A stretch of 64,000 nt of DNA from JAGVJT01 sp964471225 (GTDB lineage Bacteria > Pseudomonadota > Gammaproteobacteria > Legionellales > Legionellaceae), in NCBI GenBank assembly GCA_964471225.1, contig CAYYEZ010000051.1, positions 1-64,000 on the forward strand, written 5' to 3'. Of this stretch, positions 35,401 to 43,776 are shown in pieces. Both the position numbers and the translations under genes were made by a program. Within the stretch, counting starts at the first letter, position 1. Every line of letters begins with the position of its first letter. The notes under the pieces were generated by a model. That model searched no databases and had not been told where the DNA came from. It saw only the letters and a list, made by a program, of their open reading frames with translations.

Positions 35401-36219
35401 TTAAAAACTTCCAAATGATAACTGCTCTGAAGTAATTTTTTCGCGCTCATTTAAGACAATTTGATCGAGATTTGTTTGTAAGAAATATTGTTCTGCATAG
35501 GTCGAATAAGTAGGCTTCAGTGCAAGAAGTGTTTCAATGTCACTGTTTGTATTGCCATCAAGAGATCCTTGCTTAAGTTGGGGGCTAATGACATCTTTGG
35601 CATATCTTGTGATATCTAATGCTTTGAGTGCCTCACGATGCGCCTCTTCTGTCACTTTACCATCCTTTGATGCGTAAAGAGCTTCTACTGCCTCTTCGAT
35701 ATCATCGATATTTTCTGATGTGATGTTATCTTCAAAATATCCTTTAAGCCATTCAAAAAAAACTACTTCAGTCAGTCTTGCTCGCTCTAATGCGTTGACG
35801 TGCTCTTGGTTACATGTCGTGTCAAAAAAACAGACATTGCTTTCGTCTGGCCTAATACCTGTAAGTAAATAGATTTCTTCACTTGTAAAAATGGCTGTCG
35901 TTTGAAGTGTTTCGTCTTCAGAAAATAAACGTTGATATAATTTGCTATAGTTTTTGAGTTGTTTTCGAAAAAAACTTTTATTAGGAATGGGCCAGTATTG
36001 CTTGGCCTGAGACTCGTGAGGTGTAGCAGCGTAGATGGATCCTCTATGCCAAAGATGAGGATCGTAAGGAAATTTTTTAAGAGCGCTAAGAGCGGCACTA
36101 ATAACAAAAGCATCTGCTCCTACCTGGCGAATATACATGTTTGTTTTAGCGTTGATAAGGCGGTTTTCCATTTCAACCGGATCAAAAAAATATAAGCTTT
36201 CTTGATATTTACGTTTCAT
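35401..36219 (-). CDS. Hypothetical protein, accessory insertion between lnt and leuS
   Basis: 272 residues from ATG 36219; an upstream TTG is less likely. No signal peptide or TM. It begins MKRKYQESLYFFDPVEMENRL and has a mixed alpha/beta first half (FVISAALSALKKFPYDPHLWHRGS, EIYLLTGIRPDESNVCFFDTTC). A more acidic helical second half follows (DNITSENIDDIEEAVEALY), then a Tyr- and Glu-rich end. No family recognised. The lnt-leuS junction is otherwise conserved in gammaproteobacteria, so this is a lineage-specific insertion. Size and polar C-terminus would suit a secreted effector, which is unproven. Confidence 0.65.
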   Translation of the reverse strand: MKRKYQESLYFFDPVEMENRLINAKTNMYIRQVGADAFVISAALSALKKFPYDPHLWHRGSIYAATPHESQAKQYWPIPNKSFFRKQLKNYSKLYQRLFSEDETLQTTAIFTSEEIYLLTGIRPDESNVCFFDTTCNQEHVNALERARLTEVVFFEWLKGYFEDNITSENIDDIEEAVEALYASKDGKVTEEAHREALKALDITRYAKDVISPQLKQGSLDGNTNSDIETLLALKPTYSTYAEQYFLQTNLDQIVLNEREKITSEQLSFGSF

Positions 36220-36337
36220 ATTATCATCATTCAAAAAAATATAATTTTAACCAAAATAGATGGGTGTGTAAAATAATAACCCATTTAGTTTTATTGATGG
36301 TGCGTTGCTTGGATGTGCTCGTGAGACGATAGTGGCG

Positions 36338-37864
36338 CTATCTCGAACGTAAAGATCTGATGATATAAATAAAAACAATAATGCAAAATAACCATAAAAA
36401 TGGTTGGTCACCGTAGATAGACCAGGGTGTGTGACCTATTTTAGGCGTGATTGAGCTTTCTAGAAGTCCGGCGCTGAAAGCCGGTAAGATGTTTTCAATC
36501 TGGCCGTCATCACGAATGAGAGCAGAAAGACCATCGTTGTTTGCAAGTATTTGATAACGACCGGTTTGTTTCGAGAGTACTTGAGCCATTTGTACGTGTT
36601 GAAAGACAGCAAGAGAATGTCCAAACCAGCCATCGTCGCTCACAGAGACTATCCATTCTGCTAGGGGTAATTGTTGCCTTAAAAGCTCGGGAAAGGCCAG
36701 TTCATAACAAATGAGCGAGGCGATAGGATGCCCATGAACTCTGATTAAAGGCTGATGTGAACGGCCGGGTACTAGATTGGGTGGAAGTGCCAACCAACGA
36801 TTAAGCGAAGATAAAAAAGTGGGCACGAATTCACCAAAAGCAACTAAGTGTTGTTTAAAATAAGTTCCATCGGCCTCTCCTAGTCCAACTACTGCATTGT
36901 AGAAAACTTCTGGATCGGGTGTCGTTGGGAAAGGAATGCCGAGTAAGATGGCGCTATTTTTTTGTTTAGCATCATCATCCAATGCATCTAAAAGATCGCT
37001 GATGTAACCACCGGGCACTGGAATAGCCGACTCAGGCAAGACGATCAATTGTTTCTTCTTTTTTAGTAATTCGTTAATACGCGCTTTATAATGGTCAAGC
37101 AGCTTCCAGAACAGGGTTTCGTCCCACTTATCACGCATTGATAAATTTGACTGAATGACACCGACGGAAATTGTGTTTTTTTGAGAAGTCGTCCATGTTT
37201 TTTGATGGAGCAACAGTGGGCTCAGCATCATAATAATAAGCGCTGTGAGGTAAAGATAATTATAGCGATGTTGTTTAGAGATGCTTAATGCGAAAAGACA
37301 ACTCAAAAAGCAGGTGATAAATCCAACACCAGGCACACCAAACAGTGGGAGTAGATGCTGTAAAGGAGAGTCGATTTGTCCAAAGCCAACAGAAAGCCAA
37401 GGAAAACCGCCAAGGAGTATTGCGCGTAGATATTCGAATAAACACCAGAGCGCGCTGAAGAGCAAACATCGTTGGATTGTCGACGCTTTTTTACTTAACC
37501 ATACCATACTTACAGCGAAGCATCCGGTATATAAAGATAAGTAAGCGATAAAAATAAAAGTAATGGCAACTGCAATTGCGCTATGAAGATGTCCATATTG
37601 ATGAATGCTGACATACACCCAAGAAACACCGATACCAAAAAAACTCATGCCATAAAAAAAGCCTAATTGGAACGCGCGCTTTAATGGCATAGGTTTGAGC
37701 AACAAAAACAAAAGTCCAAAACTTAGTAGAGCTAAGCCTGGAAAATGGAACGGGGCAAAACTCAAAGGTAACAAGGCACCAGCAAATGTTGCCTGCAGTA
37801 ATTTGGCACGTGAGGCGGTGGACTGAAGTGGAACTTCAGTACTTTTGAGTGTTGTCGAGTTCAT
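36338..37864 (-). CDS. lnt: Apolipoprotein N-acyltransferase
   Basis: 508 residues. Six to eight TM helices in the first 220 residues precede a periplasmic nitrilase domain: Glu in LIVLPESAIPVPGGY, a following KHLVAFGEFVP (with YFKQH, the lysine region), and the nucleophile Cys in SLICYELAFPELLR. A final TM anchors the C-terminus. It adds the third acyl chain to lipoproteins. The gene overlaps the end of glnD by 29 bases. Confidence 0.95.
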   Translation of the reverse strand: MNSTTLKSTEVPLQSTASRAKLLQATFAGALLPLSFAPFHFPGLALLSFGLLFLLLKPMPLKRAFQLGFFYGMSFFGIGVSWVYVSIHQYGHLHSAIAVAITFIFIAYLSLYTGCFAVSMVWLSKKASTIQRCLLFSALWCLFEYLRAILLGGFPWLSVGFGQIDSPLQHLLPLFGVPGVGFITCFLSCLFALSISKQHRYNYLYLTALIIMMLSPLLLHQKTWTTSQKNTISVGVIQSNLSMRDKWDETLFWKLLDHYKARINELLKKKKQLIVLPESAIPVPGGYISDLLDALDDDAKQKNSAILLGIPFPTTPDPEVFYNAVVGLGEADGTYFKQHLVAFGEFVPTFLSSLNRWLALPPNLVPGRSHQPLIRVHGHPIASLICYELAFPELLRQQLPLAEWIVSVSDDGWFGHSLAVFQHVQMAQVLSKQTGRYQILANNDGLSALIRDDGQIENILPAFSAGLLESSITPKIGHTPWSIYGDQPFLWLFCIIVFIYIIRSLRSR

Positions 37865-40439
37865 GGAAGGATTGTACGTGGTTTAAGCCCATTTCATCAA
37901 GCAGTGTTTTTCGAAGATCCTCTTGTTCCATGATAGTAAGGGGGTGGTGGTGTGCGTTGGTAAGTGAAAAAGTATCTTCGGCACGTTCGCCTGCTGTTTC
38001 AATTTTTGCATGATGTACATGAAGATTAAATTTAAGAAAAATCTGGCTCACATGCGCGAGTAATCCTGGTCTGTCGGATGCAATCAGGAGTAGTTGTGTA
38101 CAATGTGGATCGGTTAATTGTTGAAAAGTGACTTGTGGTGTGAAGCTAAAATGCGCATGTAAGCGTGCTATCCGTCGATGTACAATGGGTGGCAGTTTTT
38201 TTTGGTCAAGATGTGTTTTTAACTCTTGTCGAATCAAATTGATTTTTTCTTCTGGTATCCATGAGGGATGCTCTTTATCCAAGATGACATAGGTGTCTAA
38301 ATCGAAATGATTTGCATTTGTTAAAATATTCGCTTCGCGGATGCTGATGTGGCAATTGTTGAGAACAGCGGTTGTGATAGCGAATCGCTCGTCTTGATGT
38401 GGCATGTACACAAAAAGTTCCATAGCGGCGTCGCTGTGATGAGGTTGAATTAATAAAAGAGGGTAATGTGTTGTAGCTAAAATAGCTTGAGTCTGTGTTG
38501 CAATCATGTCAGCAGATTCATGTATAAAATAACGATGATTGAGTTGTTGCCAAAGGGTGTTGATTTCACTTGCATGAAAATCAGTGGATGATAAAATTTT
38601 CAGTGCTGAAGTTTTGCGCTCTTCGATGAGTGTAGCATTACTCCATTGTTCTTTGTCTCGATGCATATGTAATTTGGCGGCGTAATATAATTCTTTAAGC
38701 AGCGAATCTTTCCATGCATTCCAAAGCTTTGGATTTGTAGCGCAAATATCTGCCACAGTGAGTAAGTAGAGATAATCTAGATAATGGCTATGAGGGATTT
38801 GCTGACAAAACTCAGCGATGACCATGATGTCGTAGATATCTTTACGTTGCGCGGTGTGCGACATAAGCAGATGATGCCTAACGAGCCAAACGAGTAGCTC
38901 ACGGTCTTCTTTTTTGAGCTGATGTTGCAGCGCAAATTGAGCTACTTCCTGTGCCCCAAGCTCACTGTGATCTCCGCCTCGTCCTTTTGCAATATCATGA
39001 AAAAGTGCACTCAAATAAATGATCTCGCATTGAGGTAGAGACTTGATAAGGCACGTGCACAACGGAAAGCTTTGCACGTCATCTTGAAAGCGCACAAGGT
39101 TTCGAATGACGAAAAGCGCGTGCTGATCAACAGTATAGATATGAAATAAATCATACTGCATTTGACCAATGACTTGCTGAAAGCAAGGTAAATATCGTCC
39201 GAGCACACCATACCGATTCATATGACGTAAAGCGTGATACGGGCCGTTAGGTAATCTAAATATTTCAAGAAAAAGTTGATGATGATGTGGGTTGTTGCGA
39301 TAGGCTTGATTGATGAGATACGTGGATTGATGAATCAATCGAATGGTATTGGCTCTTACTCCCTGTATTTCAGGTAACTTGGCCATCCATAAAAAAAGTG
39401 TTAATAATTTTTCTGGACGGTCTTGAAACGTGCTGGATGATTTAACCTCAATGTAATGATTTGCAAGCTGAAATTCGTTGTCTAGTGAGATTAAACGATA
39501 ATGTGGAAAAAAGATTGCCTCACTAAACCATTGAAGCAATATATCATTGAGTTCTCTGGTACGTTTAATGATCTTGAAATAATCTTTCATAAAAAGCTCT
39601 ATGGCTAGAGCACCAGGCGTATCTTTGTAGTTTAAGAACGGGGCAATTTTCGCTTGGTAATCAAACAAAAGCTTATCTTCTTTTTTTTGTGCACACCAAT
39701 GTAATGCGAAGCGCACACGCCACAAAAATCGTCGGCATTGAATTAATTCTTCATAGTCTTTTTCAGTTAAAAATCCGTGTAAAATACCCTCACTGAGTTT
39801 TTTAATTTTAAAGTGACGTTTCGCGATATGCGTTAGAATATGAATATCTCTCAGTCCTCCTGGACCATTTTTAATATTAGGCTCTAGGTTGTAGGCAGTT
39901 TCATCATACTTTGTATATCTCTGTTCTTGCTCTTTGCGCTTGGCGATAAAATAAGCATAACTATTCCACATATGCAGCGGATGTGTCAGATATTGAAGCT
40001 CTTCGAGATCTGCTGTATTTCCGCAGAGTAAACGCATATCTAGTAAGCTTGAGATGATGGTGATGTCTTCTTTGGCGAGTGTGGCACATGCTTTGGGGGT
40101 GGTGATCTGATGGCTAATTTCGAGCCCGATATCCCAGCAAATCTGTATAAATTGTTCTACACGGTATTGCTCTTTTTCCTTTAGTGCGTTTTGATGGAGA
40201 ATGAGTAGATCGATATCAGAGTACAGTTGTAGTTCTCGTCGACCATAACCCCCAATGCTTAAGAGCGTGAATTGATGTTCATTGTCGAGTTGGCATGTAT
40301 GAAAAAGTTCAATCAGTATAGAGTCAATCGCTTTGACGAAGTTTTTCGTGATTTTTTGTATGGGCTCTTGTTTTTCAAAAGCTCCTATAGCCTGTTGCTT
40401 TACGCTACGGATGAGAAACTTATAATCTTGAATTTTCAT
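37836..40439 (-). CDS. glnD: PII uridylyltransferase / uridylyl-removing enzyme
   Basis: 867 residues, the nitrogen sensor that modifies PII. Domains in order: nucleotidyltransferase with GGYGRRELQLYSDIDLLIL (about 66-84), central helical region with NIKNGPGGLRDIHIL, HD hydrolase with LFHDIAKGRGGDHSELG, and two ACT domains at the C-terminus (LFVYMPHQDERFAITTAVL and LLIASDRPGLLAHVSQIFLKF), which bind glutamine. All key residues are intact. It acts with GlnA encoded in this window. Confidence 0.96.
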   Translation of the reverse strand: MKIQDYKFLIRSVKQQAIGAFEKQEPIQKITKNFVKAIDSILIELFHTCQLDNEHQFTLLSIGGYGRRELQLYSDIDLLILHQNALKEKEQYRVEQFIQICWDIGLEISHQITTPKACATLAKEDITIISSLLDMRLLCGNTADLEELQYLTHPLHMWNSYAYFIAKRKEQEQRYTKYDETAYNLEPNIKNGPGGLRDIHILTHIAKRHFKIKKLSEGILHGFLTEKDYEELIQCRRFLWRVRFALHWCAQKKEDKLLFDYQAKIAPFLNYKDTPGALAIELFMKDYFKIIKRTRELNDILLQWFSEAIFFPHYRLISLDNEFQLANHYIEVKSSSTFQDRPEKLLTLFLWMAKLPEIQGVRANTIRLIHQSTYLINQAYRNNPHHHQLFLEIFRLPNGPYHALRHMNRYGVLGRYLPCFQQVIGQMQYDLFHIYTVDQHALFVIRNLVRFQDDVQSFPLCTCLIKSLPQCEIIYLSALFHDIAKGRGGDHSELGAQEVAQFALQHQLKKEDRELLVWLVRHHLLMSHTAQRKDIYDIMVIAEFCQQIPHSHYLDYLYLLTVADICATNPKLWNAWKDSLLKELYYAAKLHMHRDKEQWSNATLIEERKTSALKILSSTDFHASEINTLWQQLNHRYFIHESADMIATQTQAILATTHYPLLLIQPHHSDAAMELFVYMPHQDERFAITTAVLNNCHISIREANILTNANHFDLDTYVILDKEHPSWIPEEKINLIRQELKTHLDQKKLPPIVHRRIARLHAHFSFTPQVTFQQLTDPHCTQLLLIASDRPGLLAHVSQIFLKFNLHVHHAKIETAGERAEDTFSLTNAHHHPLTIMEQEDLRKTLLDEMGLNHVQSFHELDNTQKY

Positions 40440-40514
40440 ACCGATTTTGGCATTGAATTATTTTTTGACCGTAGCATGATATAGAGACGAAGGCCACTGT
40501 TTGAAAGAGGGAGT

Positions 40515-40823
40515 ATGAAAAAAATAGCTTTGAGTTTAGGTCTTGTATTGTTCATGCCAATGAGTATGGCGGCTGATAACACGTCGCAACAGATTCAAAT
40601 GTTAAATAGCCAGATTCAAGCACAGCTTCAGGCGATGCAGGCGACACAGCAAAAACAATTGACCGACTTGAATAAACGTCAACAAGATCAAATGAAAACA
40701 ATGCAAGCTACGTTAGATGATAAAATTAATAGCTTGAATACTCAGCTTCAAGATCAAATGAAAACAATGCAAGCAGCATTGCAACAACAAATTCAACAAG
40801 TACAAAAAGGAAAATCTGGATAG
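40515..40823 (+). CDS. Small exported Gln-rich coiled-coil protein
   Basis: 102 residues. A signal peptide MKKIALSLGLVLFMPMSMA precedes an 80-residue Gln- and Met-rich coiled coil with an internal repeat: QDQMKTMQA occurs twice 22 residues apart, with 26 identical bases at 40683-40708 and 40749-40774. The protein ends in KGKSG. It resembles small periplasmic Lpp/SlyB-like or alanine-zipper coils, but there is no lipobox. It probably forms trimeric or dimeric rods in the periplasm. No family recognised. Confidence 0.7.
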   Translation: MKKIALSLGLVLFMPMSMAADNTSQQIQMLNSQIQAQLQAMQATQQKQLTDLNKRQQDQMKTMQATLDDKINSLNTQLQDQMKTMQAALQQQIQQVQKGKSG

Positions 40824-40865
40824 AAACTGCTGACGCTTGATGCGCCAGCGAGCTTTGAGAAATAC

Positions 40866-41072
40866 TTAAACTGCTTCGACGTCTTCTGCTTGAGGACCTT
40901 TTTGGCCGTCTGTCGCTTTAAATCTAACGGCTGCACCTTCGGCAAGTGTTTTAAAACCGTTGCCTGTGATAGCACTGAAGTGTACAAAGTAGTCTTTACC
41001 GTTGCTTTCGATAAAGCCAAAGCCTTTGTTATCATTAAACCACTTCACTGTGCCTTGCATTTTTTCTGACAT
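40866..41072 (-). CDS. Cold-shock-domain protein (CspA family)
   Basis: 68 residues, a five-stranded OB fold with RNP1 KGFGFIE and RNP2 YFVHFSAI, preceded by GTVKWFND, all canonical. It binds single-stranded RNA and DNA as an RNA chaperone. It has a long leader of about 90 bases, as in cold-inducible csp genes. It converges with the coiled-coil gene. Confidence 0.97.
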   Translation of the reverse strand: MSEKMQGTVKWFNDNKGFGFIESNGKDYFVHFSAITGNGFKTLAEGAAVRFKATDGQKGPQAEDVEAV

Positions 41073-41165
41073 GTTTATCTACCTATTAAAAATGGAGACC
41101 TAGTTTAGCACAATCAGATGTTTTTTGGCTAGACTTACAGCGCGGCTTGTGTCAGGTTAGCGCTT

Positions 41166-41193
41166 TTTATATCTGTCTGAGTTTTTTGTGCAA
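41166..41193 (-). promoter_or_regulatory. Sigma-70 promoter for the cold-shock gene
   Basis: On the minus strand TTGCAC (41193-41188), 16-bp spacer, TATAAA (41171-41166). It predicts an untranslated leader of about 87 bases, the usual place for post-transcriptional cold-shock control. Confidence 0.5.
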
Positions 41194-41215
41194 TTCAAAA
41201 CTTCAGTGGTTATTC

Positions 41216-41245
41216 TTTACTTGACTTGTCAAATATTGGTATGAC
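41216..41245 (+). promoter_or_regulatory. Candidate extended -10 promoter for the Inc-like gene
   Basis: TTTACT, 18-bp spacer, TATGAC preceded by TGG. About 30 bases before the GGAG of the gene at 41281. Confidence 0.35.
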
Positions 41246-41280
41246 AGAATGCCAACGGTTTTTCATCATGGAGATATAGT

Positions 41281-42336
41281 ATGCAATTAGAAGTGGAATT
41301 AAATGTTGGTTCAGAGCCTTCCGTGGCTGATGTGGCTGGTATGGAAAAAACAACACCACAGGCAGTGGAGAGTGCTTCTTCGTCTGATCATAACAGCGAA
41401 GGCTTAACGCAAGACATAGCAAGACTTGCAAGCGAAAAAGAGCAATATGAACAACAAATTTTAAGACTGAAAAGCAATATCACCAGACTTATTCAAAGAA
41501 AAGATGAAATTGAGGCAGCCAACGCACAAGCCACAACTAGTGCTTTGGGAGACACTGCTCGCTCTCATGAAAAAATGAAAGCAGATGTGTTGGCGTTGAG
41601 TAAGCGAATTGACGATTTGCGCTCAGAGGAAAAGGAACTAGCCGAAAGAATCGAAGAAATGCACTCTGCTTTAGAAAACAAGCGATCAGAGTTTATGTCG
41701 CGCAGAACAGCGTTAGACGAGATTGAGCATCATATACTCGGCTTGATTCATACTAATGCTGAATTAGCAGCGAATATTGAAGCAAAAAAAGCAGCGCTTG
41801 AATTAATGGATGAAGATGCAGCTGATGAAAGCAATAATTCTGTTGCTAAAGACGCAGCTGATGCAACTGAAGATGCAGCCGATGCAACTGAAGATGCAGC
41901 TGAAACAACTGCAACTCCTGCAAAAGAAGAAGATAAAAAGACAATGAAGCAAAAGATGTATAGCTTCATGATCGCTTTCCTTGCTCATCCTGTGACAAAA
42001 TCAGCTACTGTAGTTGTTTTCACTGCAGGATTGTTAGCACTGGGTGCTACACTGGCTAATATTCTTACTTTAGCAGTAGCAGCTACGATATCAGTTGTTG
42101 GTTTGTTTGCTGGTAGTTACACTTATCACCGTGCACAAGTTGCTAAAAAATTAGAGGCTGAAAAAACAGCAGCGACTACTGGGGAAGAAAAGCCGGCAGA
42201 AAAACCAGCTAATACTGCTGAAGAATCAGCTGTGCCAGTGACGACTACTGTTGTTGATTCCACAGAAGAACAAGCTAATGACGATCAAGAAGATACTTCG
42301 GAAGAGGCTGCTGCTATTTATAGTCCTGGAATGTAA
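41281..42336 (+). CDS. Coiled-coil protein with paired TM hairpin (Inc-like)
   Basis: 351 residues. A soluble N-terminus is followed by a long coiled coil (about 42-178, heptads such as LASEKEQYEQQILRLKSNITRL) and an acidic tandem repeat DAADATEDAADATEDAAETT (about 191-210). Two closely spaced hydrophobic helices (about 241-258 and 261-280) and an acidic Glu/Thr-rich tail complete it. No signal peptide. The bilobed hydrophobic hairpin flanked by long cytosolic regions is the layout of Chlamydia Inc proteins and some Dot/Icm effectors that insert into vacuole membranes. Family not recognised; effector role is inference. GGAG eight bases before the ATG and a strong terminator after it make it a single-gene unit. 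Confidence 0.7.
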   Translation: MQLEVELNVGSEPSVADVAGMEKTTPQAVESASSSDHNSEGLTQDIARLASEKEQYEQQILRLKSNITRLIQRKDEIEAANAQATTSALGDTARSHEKMKADVLALSKRIDDLRSEEKELAERIEEMHSALENKRSEFMSRRTALDEIEHHILGLIHTNAELAANIEAKKAALELMDEDAADESNNSVAKDAADATEDAADATEDAAETTATPAKEEDKKTMKQKMYSFMIAFLAHPVTKSATVVVFTAGLLALGATLANILTLAVAATISVVGLFAGSYTYHRAQVAKKLEAEKTAATTGEEKPAEKPANTAEESAVPVTTTVVDSTEEQANDDQEDTSEEAAAIYSPGM

Positions 42337-42361
42337 TTTCTGAACAGGTAATCTAGCAAAG

Positions 42362-42392
42362 AAAGGGAGCGTTTGAGCTCCCTTTTTATTTT
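42362..42392 (+). terminator. Strong intrinsic terminator of the Inc-like gene
   Basis: AAAGGGAGC (42362-42370) and GCTCCCTTT (42377-42385) form a perfect nine-pair stem with a six-base loop, followed by TTATTTT. Confidence 0.85.
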
Positions 42393-42412
42393 ACAAGACA
42401 ATCGGGTTTGTC

Positions 42413-43762
42413 TTACGCATTTGTCTTATTTTCTGTGATTGCTATCATTCTCTCTAATGCTTTTTTAGCATTTTCTATGACCCATGCTTGATCTTGCTCA
42501 CCCAATCGGTGGCGTGTACCAGTAAACTCATTGACTTGATCACCTGCTTTGACCTCGTGGTACCACATAGGTTTGCCTTGTCTTAGTAAATCAAGTAAAC
42601 CCACAAGATGTGGTGGATCGTTACGTGACATTGTCGCACAACCGCATGCTTGTGTGCCGGGGTGAATTGATTGAGGTACTTCTGCTAGATTAACTACGGT
42701 GATACCAAGGGGTCTGCAGGCTTGCTTTAAATTTTCAACCATGTGATTTTCAGTCGCGATAGCGTAACGTTTGGTGTGACCTTTATTTTGCGTGACGTAA
42801 TCCCAGATAAATGCGGTTGAACCCGATTGATCAGCGCGCTCAATGACTTCATGGCGACACTCTGGATGTGCAATAGTGATGTATCCTTCTTTTTTCCAGT
42901 ATTCACACATGGGCGCTGTATAATAGGTGTGTACAGCACATTCACTTGCAAATAAAATAAGCTCGGCCTCATCAAATTGTTTCAACGTTTTGGCATCTTG
43001 AGCGTCGAGTGAATATTGAGCACCCGCAGTACCACCTGGCCAATAAGCAATTTTTTGAATATTGAGCCAATGAGCTACATTTTCTCCCATATGTTGATCT
43101 GGGATAAAAAGAATCTTTTTATTTTGTTCTCTTGCCCACTCAAAGATTTTTTTCACATTAGAGCTTGTACATACTGCTCCACCTTGAGCGCCTGTCATGG
43201 CTTTCACTCGGCCAGAGGTATTCATATAACACACGGGGAGGATGTTTTCTTTGCCATAGCGCGCATTTAAATCAAGAAATGCTGGCTCAACCATAAAGTC
43301 TTTTGCGAGCATTTCCATGGTGCATCCGGCTTTAGGATTCGTAATATAGACATGTTGATGTTCGTGTGCCAAAAGGCTAATTGACTCTGCCATAAAATGG
43401 ACTGCCGATTCTATAATCACTGTTTTTTCAGGATGTCGTGCAGCCATCAGCGCAAGTTGATACGAGTCACCAATAGCACCACCAAAAGCTTCAATTAACC
43501 TTACAATTTCTCCGCCCATATAGTAATGAGCGAGCAGAAGAAGCTGGTCACCAAAATGATCACGTGCCTTTTTCATATAAGGCGTCATCCAATTTACAAC
43601 AGTTGTCAGCTTTCTGTCAGGGAGTGCAAGATAACTCTCGGCGTAAGGAATAAAGTCATTAGGATACCAATCCAATGGATAATCTTTTTGGCAAATCGTC
43701 ATCCCTGGTTGAATAGGCATAATACTGGATGAAGGGGTATCAATGGATTCTGTTTTAAACAT
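42413..43762 (-). CDS. nadA: Quinolinate synthase
   Basis: 449 residues, the long NadA type. It condenses iminoaspartate with dihydroxyacetone phosphate to quinolinate using a [4Fe-4S] cluster. Visible: LLAHYYMGGEIVRL, the substrate-binding YMNTSGRVKA, FIPDQHMGENVAHWL, HPECRHEV and the C-terminal cluster cysteine region with CGCATM. The iron-sulfur cysteines are kept. Third gene of purB-nadB-nadA, 14 bases after nadB. Confidence 0.95.
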   Translation of the reverse strand: MFKTESIDTPSSSIMPIQPGMTICQKDYPLDWYPNDFIPYAESYLALPDRKLTTVVNWMTPYMKKARDHFGDQLLLLAHYYMGGEIVRLIEAFGGAIGDSYQLALMAARHPEKTVIIESAVHFMAESISLLAHEHQHVYITNPKAGCTMEMLAKDFMVEPAFLDLNARYGKENILPVCYMNTSGRVKAMTGAQGGAVCTSSNVKKIFEWAREQNKKILFIPDQHMGENVAHWLNIQKIAYWPGGTAGAQYSLDAQDAKTLKQFDEAELILFASECAVHTYYTAPMCEYWKKEGYITIAHPECRHEVIERADQSGSTAFIWDYVTQNKGHTKRYAIATENHMVENLKQACRPLGITVVNLAEVPQSIHPGTQACGCATMSRNDPPHLVGLLDLLRQGKPMWYHEVKAGDQVNEFTGTRHRLGEQDQAWVIENAKKALERMIAITENKTNA

Positions 43763-43776
43763 AAAAATTTCTCGTG

